Part shown: positions 37,650 through 48,000 of the stretch, one piece after another
Numbering within the stretch: the stretch's first letter is position 1
Layout of the letters: each line of letters begins with the position of its first letter
Source of the DNA: Acanthopleura granulata
Taxonomy: Eukaryota; Mollusca; Polyplacophora; Chitonida; Chitonidae
Reading direction: 5' to 3'
Assembly (NCBI GenBank): GCA_016165875.1
Contig: JABBOT010000005.1
Span: 23,876,627-23,940,626 of the forward strand
Length of the DNA stretch: 64,000 nt
Translations under genes and position numbers: made by a program
Notes under the pieces: generated by a model
Told to the model about the DNA's origin: nothing
The model's input: the letters and a program-made list of their open reading frames with translations, nothing else
The model's database searches: none

Positions 37650-37880
37650 ATGATGGGTTTGTCCGAAGAGCTATACTACGCGATGGTAGAGGTCGGCTAC
37701 CTTTCCCCGCCGCCTCAAAACTCCTGGTCCTCTGGCAGATGTATCGATCTTTATCGCGTGCAGTTTGCTCGAAACCTGGCAGCAGGACAAAAACAGCTCG
37801 GGGTGTTTCACAACAGCAGTGCTGACGGCAGTGGCGCTGGCCGGCCCGACCAATCTCCGGGAAACAGTCGGGCTGCTTGA
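37650..37880 (+). CDS. Tandem small gene, copy 1 (76 aa, degraded)
   Basis: Starts MMGLSEELYYAMVEVGYLSP and aligns with copies 2 and 3 over its first ~60 codons. Beyond that it is frameshifted: the other-frame continuation (AGPTNLRETVGLLEPMAS, at 37804-37870) matches copy 2 better. Probably a decayed member. Unknown family. Confidence 0.45.
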   Translation: MMGLSEELYYAMVEVGYLSPPPQNSWSSGRCIDLYRVQFARNLAAGQKQLGVFHNSSADGSGAGRPDQSPGNSRAA

Positions 37881-38096
37881 GCCTATGGCTTCCACCTGGT
37901 GGAGATTAATTAGGCCTCTGGAACGCCTCGCTGATGGAGTATCTTTATATCCATCAGCATCGCCTGTATAACTCGCCGAGTAATTCGAAAAGACTGTGCT
38001 GGACTCTAGTAAGAGCTCTTCGGCGTAATATCAGGCACGACATGAGGAGTGAGGCTCGATTTATTTCCCCATGCCATTTGTGGATAACCAAGCGAT

Positions 38097-38357
38097 ATGC
38101 CACACACAATGGATTTGCCCGAAGAGCTACACTACGCGATGCTACAGGTTGACTACTGCGCCTGCCTCATCCAGATTCCTGGCCCTATGGCCCATGTACT
38201 GACCCGTACCACACAAAAGTCGCTCGATCTCTGGCGGCAGGACGAAAATGCAGCAACGTGTTTCGCAGCGGTGCTTGGTCCGGCCCACAAGCACTTCCTT
38301 GCGAAGACCGGAAAGCTGCTTGAGCCTGCGGCCTCCGTCTGCTGGAATACCTCATAA
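38097..38357 (+). CDS. Tandem small gene, copy 2 (intact, 86 aa)
   Basis: The best-preserved copy (the frame's first ATG is at 38097; the ATG aligned with copies 1 and 3 is four codons in). Visible blocks are PEELHYAMLQVDYCACLIQ, PGPMAHVLTRTTQKSLDLWR and AKTGKLLEPAASVCW. It is short, mostly helical and without an obvious signal peptide or zinc ligands. No family was recognised. The triplication suggests gene dosage or paralogue diversification in the parent virus. Confidence 0.5.
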   Translation: MPHTMDLPEELHYAMLQVDYCACLIQIPGPMAHVLTRTTQKSLDLWRQDENAATCFAAVLGPAHKHFLAKTGKLLEPAASVCWNTS

Positions 38358-38482
38358 GCCTTCCCCATGACCGGCGCTGTGGGTGAGTAGAAGCAGGGCC
38401 ACTGGAAAGACATTGCCGCCATCAAGAAAGGCTCGAGTTATTTTTCCATACCATCTGTCTACATCTCTTTGATATAAAACAC

Positions 38483-38728
38483 ATGATGGGTTTTCTTGAA
38501 AAGCTATAGTCCGCGATGCTACAGGCTGGCTACTGTGCTCGCCGCAACAAGATTCCTGGTCCTCTGGCCCATGTACTGATTGATAGCGCACAAAAATCGC
38601 TCGATCTCTGGAGGCAGGGGAAAAGACCGCAACGTGTTTCGCAGCAAAGGTGCTGGAGGGCCAGACCAACCTCCGGGCGCCGCCTGGGCAGCTACCTGAG
38701 CCTGTCGCTGCGGCCTGTTGGAGACTGA
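38483..38728 (+). pseudogene. Tandem small gene, copy 3 (broken)
   Basis: The region from the ATG at 38483 is interrupted by a stop near 38509. The frame from 38516 reads MLQAGYCARRNKIPGPLAHV then AQKSLDLWRQ, matching copy 2, before a frameshift near 38620. Confidence 0.5.
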
Positions 38729-38799
38729 TAAGACCACTGAAATACCTTGCTTAGTATGCCTACTACCATGACCGACAGTAAATTGTCTATTCGCCTGGC

Positions 38800-39790
38800 G
38801 AATACATACTATACTCCAAAGGGCTATTGGATAGGCTGCCGCCATCAAGAAACTAGCTTCTGCTGCCAAGTTATCTGAAGGTACAATTCACGATTGGTTG
38901 AAAAAACAAGGAAACTGGCAGATTTCCTACCATCCCCATATTCCACGGCAAAAAATTTGATGTTACTCCACCAAATGAGGTCCATCAAGCTGACCTGTTC
39001 TTTCTAGCGCTCGACAAGATGGGCAAGGACATCTACAAGTATGCTCTTACCGTGGTCGATATCGCCATCCGATTCAAAGCAGCTGAGGCTTTGGACACAA
39101 AAGAATTTAAAGATTGCAGTTGCCCTGGGCCGTATCTATAAGCGAGGACGTCTGATGTTACCTAAATTGCTCCAGGTCGACCCTGGGTGGGAGTTCATTG
39201 GCACAGTCAACCGGCTGCTCGCAAAGCATTGGGGTTCTGTCACATGTGAACGTGTGGACACCTACAGGGACCAAGACGTAGGGGAACGCTTCAATCGGAC
39301 CTTGACTGATCGACTATTTGAGCACCAATACGCCCAAGAGATGCGTCTCCCTTCTGGGCTTTCTTCTGTGTTGGTGAAGCGTTTACCCGCAGCCGTGGCG
39401 GCTTTAATCGGAGAAGTGACCCGACTCACTATCAGGTGGCCTTCTGAGGCCATCAACTCAAAAACGATGGCACAAAAGCCCTCCTCCACTGTTTCAGGCC
39501 GTCCTGTGGGCCTTCATGAGCAAAAGCTTCCTTCTAGAGTTGGCGCTCGCTATCGGTACCAGCCTGGCGAGTTTGGGGGCGGTCGCCGTAGGGCGACAGA
39601 TCCAGTGTGGTCCCTACAAGTGTTTCGGCTCGGACACTCGGTAACTAATCCTGATGAGGCTGTGTTGTACGATCTGCCAGATGGCCTGCAGCCGGGGTTT
39701 GTACGTGAGGAACTTCTGGCGGTGTCACCTGACACACAGCTTCCGCCGGATGGGGTCTTCAGGCGTCAAGAACCCCAGCCCCTCTTTTTC
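38800..39790 (+). pseudogene. Retroviral-type (Polinton) integrase, broken
   Basis: N-terminal helix-turn-helix-like segment (IKKLASAAKLSEGTIHDWL, ~38840), then the core with the first catalytic Asp in NEVHQADLFFLALDK (~38980). A frameshift and stop lie near 39060-39140. The second Asp is seen in LQVDPGWEFIGTVNRLLAKH and the Glu in DVGERFNRTLTDRLFEHQYA, giving a D-D-E set. A C-terminal module (WSLQVFRLGHSVTNPDEAVL ... GFVREELLAVSPDTQ) resembles the SH3/chromo-like ends of Polinton and Ty3-type integrases; Maverick relatives are annotated as F54H12.3-like. A 300-codon open frame runs 39041-39943, but its last ~55 codons are antisense to the HNH module, so the true end is near 39760. Confidence 0.75.
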
Positions 39791-39957
39791 GGTTACACTC
39801 CAGACAGGTCAGCCTTATGTTGCCACTGGTGTGGCCTTTGGCATTGTCCACGCGGTCGACACTATACCGCTGGGTATCCTTTGGTTGGTAAGTCCATAGG
39901 AGCTCGATGTTGCAGGCAACACAGCGGCTATTTTGCTCCTTGAGATGTGATCGACCT
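39759..39957 (-). pseudogene. HNH-like zinc module at the end of the helicase gene
   Basis: On the minus strand one frame reads SRCVACNIELLW and, about 25 residues on, SVDRVDNAKGHTSGNIRLTC, followed by LECNRKRG and a TGA at 39759. Two CxxC pairs surrounding a V-D-R-x-D...G-H-T...N core match the HNH endonuclease pattern. It follows the helicase after a stop/frameshift at about 39960. It is either a C-terminal domain of the polymerase-helicase protein or a separate small nuclease gene. It is absent from methionine-initiated frames and is antisense to the integrase frame. Confidence 0.6.
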
Positions 39958-39959
39958 TC

Positions 39960-40730
39960 AGGTTAAACTTTTCGGGGGTCTTTGATCGTGACACCCTGGC
40001 TGAAGTGGAGTGTGAGGGCATAACCAAGGCACCAGTCTTGTCCCCACTTACCGTTCATGACTTCTTCGGCATAGCGAGCTCTTCCTGCTCTGGGCTGCAA
40101 TCGAGGACTAAAGGCCCTAGAATGGTCACCAAGGAATTCAAGATGAGGTCCCCTAGCTTCCATACCTGTAGGAGACGGTCCCATCCAAGACAGCTGGGGA
40201 GCGCTTTCGCATCTCCTGCCACTGCACTCTGGCAGGCTGGAGTCTGATAGCCCTTTTGAGGACCTTCAGGGCGGCGTCTCTCGCTCTATGATCTTCTTCG
40301 ATCTCTTTCATAGTAGCAAGCAGCTTGACGCAGCCAGTCGAGTGGCATCTCATCCACGATAGGTGATGGCTGGCCGCAGCGGATAATCCGAACCCCTCTG
40401 TGTTCGAGCCAGTCGAGAAAGGTCTGCAGGATGGGGCGCGGCACGGTACACACCTCGTCCCATATGATCACGCGGGGGTGTATTTCTGGCCCATCCTTTC
40501 CGGGGTCCACTCAGTCTGACCACACCAGCGGAAGAAACTGTGGTACGTCTGGACCTTGACCCCCTGGCACGCATCTCTGGCCAACCGAAGAGTCGGTGTG
40601 AAGATGAGGGGGTCTTTACCAAGGAAGACCTCGATAGCTCTCGTCGTTTTGCCGCTGCCTCCGCCACCATTCAGGTAGCTCGTTTGGTGTCGGGGGAGAT
40701 TGGTCATTGTGACGCGGTGTAGTGCTAAGG
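39960..40730 (-). pseudogene. SF1 helicase (Pif1/RecD-like), broken
   Basis: Minus strand. Motif I is SYLNGGGGSGKTTRAIEVF (~40665). Next come LIFTPTLRLARDACQG (motif Ia) and VQTYHSFFRW. After a frameshift near 40495, motif II is VIIWDEVCTVPRPILQTFLD (~40455), and the motif III region is VRIIRCGQPSPI. Further frame breaks follow near 40290 and 40190. Motif V/VI (LGYALTLHFSQGVTI, ~39990) is typical of SF1 helicases. It directly follows polymerase sequence with no intervening start context, so it was probably part of one long polypeptide or a tightly coupled gene. It would unwind DNA during element replication. Confidence 0.7.
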
Positions 40731-42541
40731 GGAAGGTTCTTTTCTTGCATCTTGTATTCGGGCTTGGGGAGGTAGGCTGCATGTTACATGGGCATGTATA
40801 GCCCTTCTCCCTTGTCGCGCTACTGGGCTGCCAAGCCACACAACAGGCTTCGTTGCAGCTGCAGGTCTTGGGGCATGTACGCCTCAATCCCTTCAAGCTT
40901 GCATAGTGCTATTTTCTTCACATAGATGGAATCGGATGCCACTCGGACAGCCTCCTCGGGATCGAACCTCGAAAGCATGGAGAGGAGGTTGGTGTGGGCA
41001 TAGGCCTGCATAAATGCCCTGAGGTGGGCGTACTGGGGTTGAGAGCCATCGTAGTAGGTGAGGATATGACCCAGGGGGCATCTAATTAGTGCTCCAGCTA
41101 GGGTGAAACTTTGGCGGGTGTCTTGCACAAGGAAGTCGTTCACTCTAATCTGTCACCAGCCGTCTCAAACGTTCAAAACAGGACTTAGCTTCGCATTCTC
41201 CGTGAAAGGAGGCCGGGTAGCAGGCTTTCATGTCGATGCTGACGACGTCCCTCGTGTAGTAGCCCATCGAGTTCCAGAGGGCGCGGTTGCCGTGCTCTAG
41301 GCAAGCTTTCTGGATGCCGTCAAGCAGACTGGCTGAGGTTGGCTTCCAACCGATCTTTTCTTTCGCCGCGTGGTTCTCGCGGAACGCCTTCTCGGCCAGT
41401 TCGGGGTTAACTTACTTGGTGCAGATTGCTTGAAGCCTCTCGTGGACCCCCTGTGTCCTGTAGGTGCGGCCGTCCTGTAGCACGAACTGGTCGACACCGA
41501 GTTGCCTTTGTTGCCCACCCAACAGCCAGACAGCTAAGGGCTCGCCCAGGGTAGCTTCCCGGATGGCCTGCCAGACGTCGCTGTCATAGTTGTGGACCTC
41601 TCTGCTTTGGAGGGAAGTGGAGCCCTTTGGGCCAGGCGTGACCGTTGTGGCAGATGAGCTCTATTTCATCTCTGACTCCGTTGCCACCAAACTGGCACTT
41701 CCCACTGTTGTATATGTCCTCGAGGGCAATGTCCCGCAGGATGATTGCCCTTTTAAGGACCCTTTCCAGTTCAGCCACATCATCGACTGTGGCGCCCGTT
41801 TCATGCACCACGCCTAGCTGCGGTCAGTCCCTGGCCTCTCTGGGCGCCTTCGAAGTACTCCACGACTCTCGGGGCCACATAGTTCAGGTCGCCATCCCTC
41901 GGTGGGGCTAAGTTTGCAGGGTCTGGGTCTCTGACGGGGTAGATCCCGCACACAACTGCGCTGACAGGGTAGGCGTTCTGATAGAACACGCTGTCAATCG
42001 CAGCCAGAGCGCCTGGCTTTGTCTCCCTAGTAATCTCAATGATAGCCTGCCCCTTTCTTCTCTCAGCCCGCACGGCGTCAAACTTGTCTTCAACCACCCA
42101 GTCGCCTTCGCTCCGCTCACGCAAGGATTTGATTCGGAGTAAGAGCTCGTCGCCCTCAGGAAGCGCGGTGAGAAGCTGAGCCGCCCTCGAATCAGGCATG
42201 CGGGCCTCCAGGGCCGGTCGACCGGCTTTAGCATGTATACCATCAGCGATTTCAATATCGCCGATGTCGAGAGGGTAATCTGCTTCCACCCGCCACGTGA
42301 AGACCGCAGCGGCGCCATCAACTTCAAACTCGTCTTTGGCATTATTCAGTATCTCAACCTAGTCTTCAGCCGGGGACTGGACCAGGGGAGGGACCTGGTC
42401 ATCCATGTATATGAATGGCCTTTGTGGCCTCAGCGGCCGATGGAGGCGGCTTTCAGCGTCTACCGGAATGGGTTCATCAAGAATACACCCATGCTCGTAC
42501 TCTGCAAGCATCTCTTCGATCAAGTCATCCATAGTAGTCAT
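40730..42541 (-). pseudogene. Family B DNA polymerase, broken
   Basis: Starts MTTMDDLIEEMLAEYEHGCI at 42541. Readable blocks are 42541-42359, 42289-41801 (EGDELLLRIKSLRERSEGDW) and 41811-41584 (GATVDDVAELERVLKRAIIL). A block near 41290-41160 holds polymerase motif A (VVSIDMKACYPASFHGE), and 41143-40820 holds motif C-like VASDSIYVKK. A D-x-x-x-x-Y-P motif and a D-S motif in this order and spacing fit a divergent family B polymerase, as in Polintons. Frameshifts and stops lie near 42340, 41800, 41580, 41400 and 41150. No exonuclease motifs were confirmed. It is followed in the same direction by the helicase. Confidence 0.65.
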
Positions 42542-42846
42542 GTTGTCAGTTGGGTATACACAGCTATATCCATTTGTCTAATAGGAATTTCTATCTCGGC
42601 TAGTCGCGCAAACTGTGCTCTGAAGGCTTCCAGCTCTTCCCGCTGTTTTCCACGCCAGGCCTGTGGGCGCAGACGGGCACCGCCACAGCCATCACACCGA
42701 GCCACGCGTGTTTTTACCCCTAGCCCACATCCTTGACAGGGGAGGGTACCTCTACTACCCTTTGCCAGCCGGGCATTGTGGACCTTGCAGAACTCCCCCA
42801 GACAACTTCCCCCGCACAATTCTGTCCTTCGCAGCAAGTCAAGCAC
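42538..42846 (-). CDS. Small cysteine-rich zinc-binding protein, intact (102 aa)
   Basis: A complete frame with two Cys clusters: CGGSCLGEFCKVH near the N terminus and CQGCGLGVKTRVARCDGCGG in the middle, then a charged helix (KQREELEAFRAQFARLAEIE). The pattern suggests one or two zinc ribbons. Its TGA overlaps the ATG of the polymerase gene (ATGA overlap), a compact arrangement implying co-transcription. Function unknown; a DNA-binding or replication accessory role is a guess. Confidence 0.55.
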   Translation of the reverse strand: MLDLLRRTELCGGSCLGEFCKVHNARLAKGSRGTLPCQGCGLGVKTRVARCDGCGGARLRPQAWRGKQREELEAFRAQFARLAEIEIPIRQMDIAVYTQLTT

Positions 42847-42905
42847 AAGTGTTTGTCCCCCTCATTTTTACAGATTACTATATTCTTGCTGATGGGTATC
42901 TCTAA

Positions 42906-43195
42906 ATGTTAGCCCCCCGGGCCGGCGAGGGTCGTGGGCCGTCCCTTCGGAGGGCTCGTGTTTGTTTTTTTGGTCGCGAGTGTATGTAAGTAAACAAGCT
43001 CCGAGCTACATAAATAATTACCAATTTCTTGATGTGCGCGACCTACATTCGACCTGCATTCACAATTGCCAATTGCCAATTACCTATGTGCGGGGATCCC
43101 TAAGCTCTGCTCTGGGCGGGAACATGGGCTGGGGGGCTCCCTGGGGGGCGGGAGGAGTCCCGATAGTTAGTCCATCCCCCCTCCGCTGCTAGTTC
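42906..43195. other. GC-rich right end of the element
   Basis: Non-coding, with strongly GC-rich blocks at 42915-42955 and 43120-43190 ('ctggggggctccctggggg') around an AT-richer middle. Composition drops to host level right after 'ccatccccc' at about 43187. It is the best candidate for a terminal region, but no matching inverted copy was found at the left side. Confidence 0.45.
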
Positions 43196-43794
43196 GTTCT
43201 TTTGCAATCTTTTCATTGTTTTTTTCTCTTCTTTCTTACCATGAAGTTATCAGAGGTGTACCAGATGTGGTAAACAGGTATAATGTGGATAACAGCTTTA
43301 ATTATTTTTAATTTTCTTAAGAAAAATGTCTTGGCAATGCCAACTGCAGAAATGCACAAATGTCCATCTTTACCTCTGTATATATTTATCGAAGAAATAT
43401 TGGAGCTGAAGGCTACATTGCACAGAAAAGAAGTCATGTCCGATATATGAAGTAGGCTACATCACTCAAACAAAGAAATACAGTATACAGTAAAAATAGG
43501 GAAAATGACCATTAGGTTACCATGCCAACATATTACCAATAATTGAAGTTGTAGCCCAGACTCTAAGTAGTACTTTATTTACGTAATATATATTTATAGC
43601 AAAATTGGCAATGCAGTATCCGTGACACGAGCAATGTAACACATCATTACCTCCATATTTAAGTGTCCACAAAAAAATTATAAGTGCACGTGAACTAATT
43701 GGAGTTGTGGCCTGGATATTTAAGTCTTATGTAGAACCTACCGGTAGTGATTAATGCTTAAGAGGAGGAAACCGAGTGCCCTCATAATGTCAAT

Positions 43795-44060
43795 CTTGTT
43801 TACGAAAGAGAAACCATGTTACCTCATGGTGGCAGGCATGTTTTTGAGCGGGAAACCATTTGGCCTCATGGTGCCGGTCTTGTTTATGAAGTGGAAACCA
43901 TGTGACTCGTGATGGCAGTAATTTTTGAGGAAGAAACCATTTGATCCAAAGATGGAATTTTTGTTTATGAAGGGGAGACCACGTGATGGCAATCTTGTTT
44001 ATGAAGGGGAAACCATGTTACCCCATGATGGCAGCCATGCTTTTCGAGCAAGAACCCATG
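43795..44060. repeat. Degenerate minisatellite, ~40-50 bp units
   Basis: About six units share 'gaaaccatgt.acctcatg', 'tggcagtcttgtttatga' and 'gggaaacc'. Units differ in length and sequence, so the array is old. Confidence 0.75.
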
Positions 44061-44915
44061 CGCCTCAGTAAAAGGTCCTTGGGCTCAGATGGAATTAATT
44101 CCTCATCCCACTACCTCACCTAGTGTATGCCTATTCCTTTGTTCTAAATGTTTAACTGAATATAACTAAAAATGCCACCTACTGCAAAAAATACCAAGAC
44201 CACAGACATGTGACGGTGGCACGCATCTTTGATCCGATTGGTTTTCGAATAGTCGGCAGCAAAGTTGTATTGAGGTTTATTTCAGGAAATTTTGCCAAAT
44301 CCTATTTTTTCTTTTTCAGACTGGTCATTTTCTTAGACCTAAGCTGCTTTAAATGGGAAAATTTCCAAGAGCATTCTCCTACTTTATCCGATGTCTAATG
44401 TCTTCTGATAGGATATGTTTTAGATTACAAGGGTTTATTTCACCTTCCTGATTCATTTCAGGGTTTCCTATTACTGTAAGTGAGAAACCTGGATGAAGTA
44501 AGAGATATCTTTTTTTGTATGATTTGCATGTGTTAATTGGAAAGAGAGTTCATTTACAGGTGCCCTTTCATATTCAGGAGATTGAGCAAATACTGTAAAA
44601 TGTTCGTCAAATTATTGGCGGTAGAAAAATATAACGCAATGGAGCCGAATTTAATAGGGAACGAGAGCAAATCTGCAATGGCTTGAACATCTCCCATATA
44701 AGATTTCATGTTAGAACAGCTTAGTTATTGAGTCGTTTTAAGGTCAGTCGTGGCTGTACTTGTGGTTGTAACTCTGGGGCACCTTTACAATTTTTAAGTT
44801 TGACTGCTGCTATGCTTGGTGGATTCCAACTCTGTTCATGCATTGAAGAAAACCTTGCATGTTTAAAAAAAACAGAAATGTACAAAACTAATTGTAGTTT
44901 GACTGTATACAAAGG

Positions 44916-44921
44916 TTTATT
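44916..44921 (-). terminator. UTP18: Poly(A) signal of UTP18
   Basis: AATAAA on the minus strand about 140 bases past the TAG stop at 45063-45065, the first canonical signal downstream. Confidence 0.6.
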
Positions 44922-45062
44922 TCCATAGGATAATCTTTTCACAAAGCACATGTGTAATAGTAAGGTACATGCTGTGGACAGGATATCCATGATAATCAGG
45001 CTGTTTTGAATGCTGCGACAAACATGATGCATATCTTCTTCTCTTCAATAGGCAAATCAGAT

Positions 45063-48000
45063 CTAGTAGTTCCCATAGTGCTTCAACCTGAATAGGAAAC
45101 AGAAATAACACAACTTGTGCATCAGGCAGGATAAAAACTTTTGGCATGCACATAAGATCTCACCTTTATTTTAATTCTTAAGCTGGTTCAGGAAACATGC
45201 TTTCCAGTTTAATGTTATGTTCATGCTATGAAGGGAAATCCATACGGGGCCCAGAACCCAATTCATGAATGATATCATTTTAGGAGTGTGACTTTTAAAC
45301 CTGTGAAATTCCAGGCACGGATTCGCTTTCCTAAGAAATTTATTTCGTTAAGAAACTGGTCATTATTTAATTTAGCAACAGATGATCAGAAATCTCATCA
45401 TGTTTTGATGCTGGAGAAATTCATCTGTTTTCTCACATCTTTGAGGATGCAGTCTCTAGGAATGTACAACAATTTATTCATTTCTAGTTTGCGAATGAGA
45501 TATTCAGGGCAATCTGTATGTGACAACATGTTTAAATGTTGACCGATGCTGATAGGTCAGTAGTGAAAATCCATCACTATTTTCTCCCCGTCCCAGAAAA
45601 ATGGGTCCACAAGCCAGCTGTCCGAGTCCATGTCCTGACATTATTTTGAATCTAGTGAGTGTGAACATTTTACTATTATACCCATATCACACAAATCGGA
45701 ACGGAATATTTTACGGAGCACGGACATTTTCTATGCCTGAGTGTGGACGTGTCTTAAGAGGAATTTCATAATTCATATCCTGGCTCAGATGATTAAAGCA
45801 CTGTCTCAGTTTGACTCAGCCCATGACCAATGAAGTGTGGGTTTGACTCTAGCTCTCTCTGGTTTGGCTGTGGCTTCCAAAGGTTTGTCATATGGGTGTC
45901 TCTGGGCGCACCTAGGTCCATATGCCTTAGTGATGTCGTGAAAGTGAAGTTCTGTGTTACAATCAATGAAAATTCATGTGTACAGCTTGTTTTAAGAGTA
46001 CATATTTGTAAGTAACTGATGAATAATTTAAAAAAAAATTTACATGTATATAAAAAAAAAAATGAAACGTTACCTGTACAATAGAGCTGTGCCTTTGTGA
46101 GTGCCAATCGTGAAATAACCACTGTGTGCAGAAAAATCTAGACATTTTGGAATTCTTAGGCCAGCCTCATTATTGTTGGGGAAATTTGAAAACACTGTAA
46201 GGGATGGGAAATGTACCTGAAATCAGAAAACAAACTTCTGCCACTTAACCTCCTTCTCCACATATAAAGGACAAATTTGTAATATGTGTGATATCCAAAT
46301 TACACAAGTTCATATTGCCTTGAACTCGTCAAGCGAACGACTCCTGCTATAAGACAGGAGGTTAGTGTTAAAATATGACATGTCAGAAGACTGACAGACA
46401 GAAGAACTCACTTACTGAGCCACTTACTTGCGGTCAAAAATACACATGAAATTTTGAATTTATAGTCAACATCCAAAAGTTGTGGACCTGCATAATATTA
46501 GAAGAGTGAACTTTGGAATTGACAGCGTACCAGTTTAACAGCCTTTTCTGTGTAGTCTGAGGCTAGGGCTAGGATCTCTGACTGAGCGTTGAATACCGCC
46601 TCTGTACATGACGTCGTCAGATTCATGATGGCCTTCAGGGGCCGAGGATTCTGGGATGCCATACACATGTTTGTCTCGTAGACATTCACAACTCCACTGT
46701 ACGATCTGGAACAGAGACACGCAATAAAATCCCTGGAGACAGGTATTGAAGAATGTATGTTTCTTTCATTTGTTTATTTATTTATTTACTTGATGGACCT
46801 TTCCGAGCTGTCAACCAAGAACGCCCATTTGACCAATGGTAGTCAATACTGTTGCCAGTAGGTCAATCAGATGCTTTCACTGGGAATGGAATGAAAAGTA
46901 ACATTGTCACGTGAAGTGGGGATGGGACATCACACACGGTGGATCTATCCATTGGTGTTTAATGCCATACTTACAAAATTTTCACTTATATGATGGCAGC
47001 CCAGTTTACGGGCGGGCAAAATCAGTGTACTTGGAGTAAACTATAGCTCTTTGCCAGTCCCCTGGTAAGCCTCCTGGGCTGCATCCGAAGCAATGAGAGC
47101 TGGATTTGAACACGTGACCTCATTGCTCTGAATGTCCCAGTGAGTCTGTGCTTCAGCCAACTGAGCCAGCAATTGAAAGACCCTGCAAAAATGAAGCTGA
47201 CAACTAAAAACTGAGCCTGAAGATACCCTCACCAATCTTTTTCCCGCGAAATTAAATGCAGCTAAATGTTTCAACTGTATGGTGGACTTTATGGACCATA
47301 TTGATAATGTTGGTTTATCTGTCACACCTAACCAACTTTTCAATAGACCTAAAGAAGAGATTGTGTCATTAGCTTTTTTTCATACACAGACACACATTAC
47401 AGGAGGATGGTTCACAAGAATTTCATTCAGAACTGAACATCAAAATGTACACAAAATATTATAATGTCACTGGTGAACCACATTATCATTATGGTCAATA
47501 ACACACAATCTAAAAAATATCTAAAAAATTCAGTGAAGGTAATTTCAGATACTGTTTTTAATGGTCTTTTTACTCACCATAACTTCGTTTTTGCATTTTC
47601 TGTCCCTTCAAGGGGATGATACCATATTCTCACTCACCCACAAGCTAAGTACTGTCCATTGGGAGATGTGGCCAGAGACGTGCCCTTGATACAGCCATCG
47701 TCCACAAACCTGTGTACACAGTCCCGAGTGTTCATGTCCCACAAGTACACCTGGCCATCATCTGAAACACAAAGAGACAATAGATGTAGCAGACAGACAA
47801 TACATGTAGCTGACAGACAATTCATGTAGCAGACAGACAATACATGTAGTGTAAAGACAATGCTCTGCTTCACATACTGTAAAACTTTTTCACTCATTAA
47901 CGCAGTTTATAAAGGCTTGTGAATGCATACAGTTATTATATTGTAAAAATGAAGCCAAAAATGATTTGCTTGTATCATCACAGGTATAGCCTTCATAAAA

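Larger units (their letters stand above)
37508..38770 (+). repeat. Tandem triplication of a small-gene cassette
   Basis: Three diverged copies start at about 37508, 37970 and 38425. Copies 1 and 2 open with the same 'ctcgccgagtaat.cgaaaag' and 'actgtgctggactc.agtaag', which in copy 1 is the stop region of the membrane-protein gene. Each then has 'ggctcgagttattt.ccat' and a start-codon region for a small ORF. Copies differ by many substitutions and indels, so the triplication is old and probably predates decay of this insertion. Confidence 0.8.
30600..43195. mobile_element. Decayed Polinton-like (Maverick-like) virus element
   Basis: About 12.6 kb with clearly higher GC than its flanks and densely packed genes on both strands. 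Recognisable remnants are a retroviral-type integrase, a packaging ATPase, a candidate major capsid protein, a family B DNA polymerase, an SF1 helicase and an HNH-like zinc module. Integrase plus family B polymerase plus packaging ATPase plus capsid is the defining set of Polintons. No adenain/Ulp1-like protease was recognised. The right edge is marked by a drop in GC at about 43.2 kb. The left edge is uncertain (30.3-30.9 kb) and no terminal inverted repeat or 6-bp target duplication was identified, so one end may be missing. It lies between two host genes on the opposite side of any exon and is probably inert. Confidence 0.85.
43196..45060. other. Intergenic between element and UTP18
   Basis: Contains the minisatellite at 43.80-44.05 kb and otherwise no recognised gene. 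Open frames here are short and composition is AT-rich. Confidence 0.5.

Noticed and set aside
41908..42342. 144-codon minus-strand open frame
   Set aside because: Shadow of the polymerase N-terminal region, which reads in another frame (42289-41801) with a balanced, charged composition.
30300..43195. Terminal inverted repeats and a 6-bp target duplication for the Polinton-like element
   Set aside because: I compared the GC-rich right end with the left side and found no convincing inverted match, so no ends are claimed.
30600..43195. Herpesvirus-like or bacterial origin of the GC-rich block
   Set aside because: The integrase, packaging ATPase and family B polymerase combination fits Polintons better, and no herpesvirus or bacterial gene signature was seen.
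44721..45032. 103-codon minus-strand open frame
   Set aside because: Falls in the 3' UTR of UTP18, which already ends at 45063.
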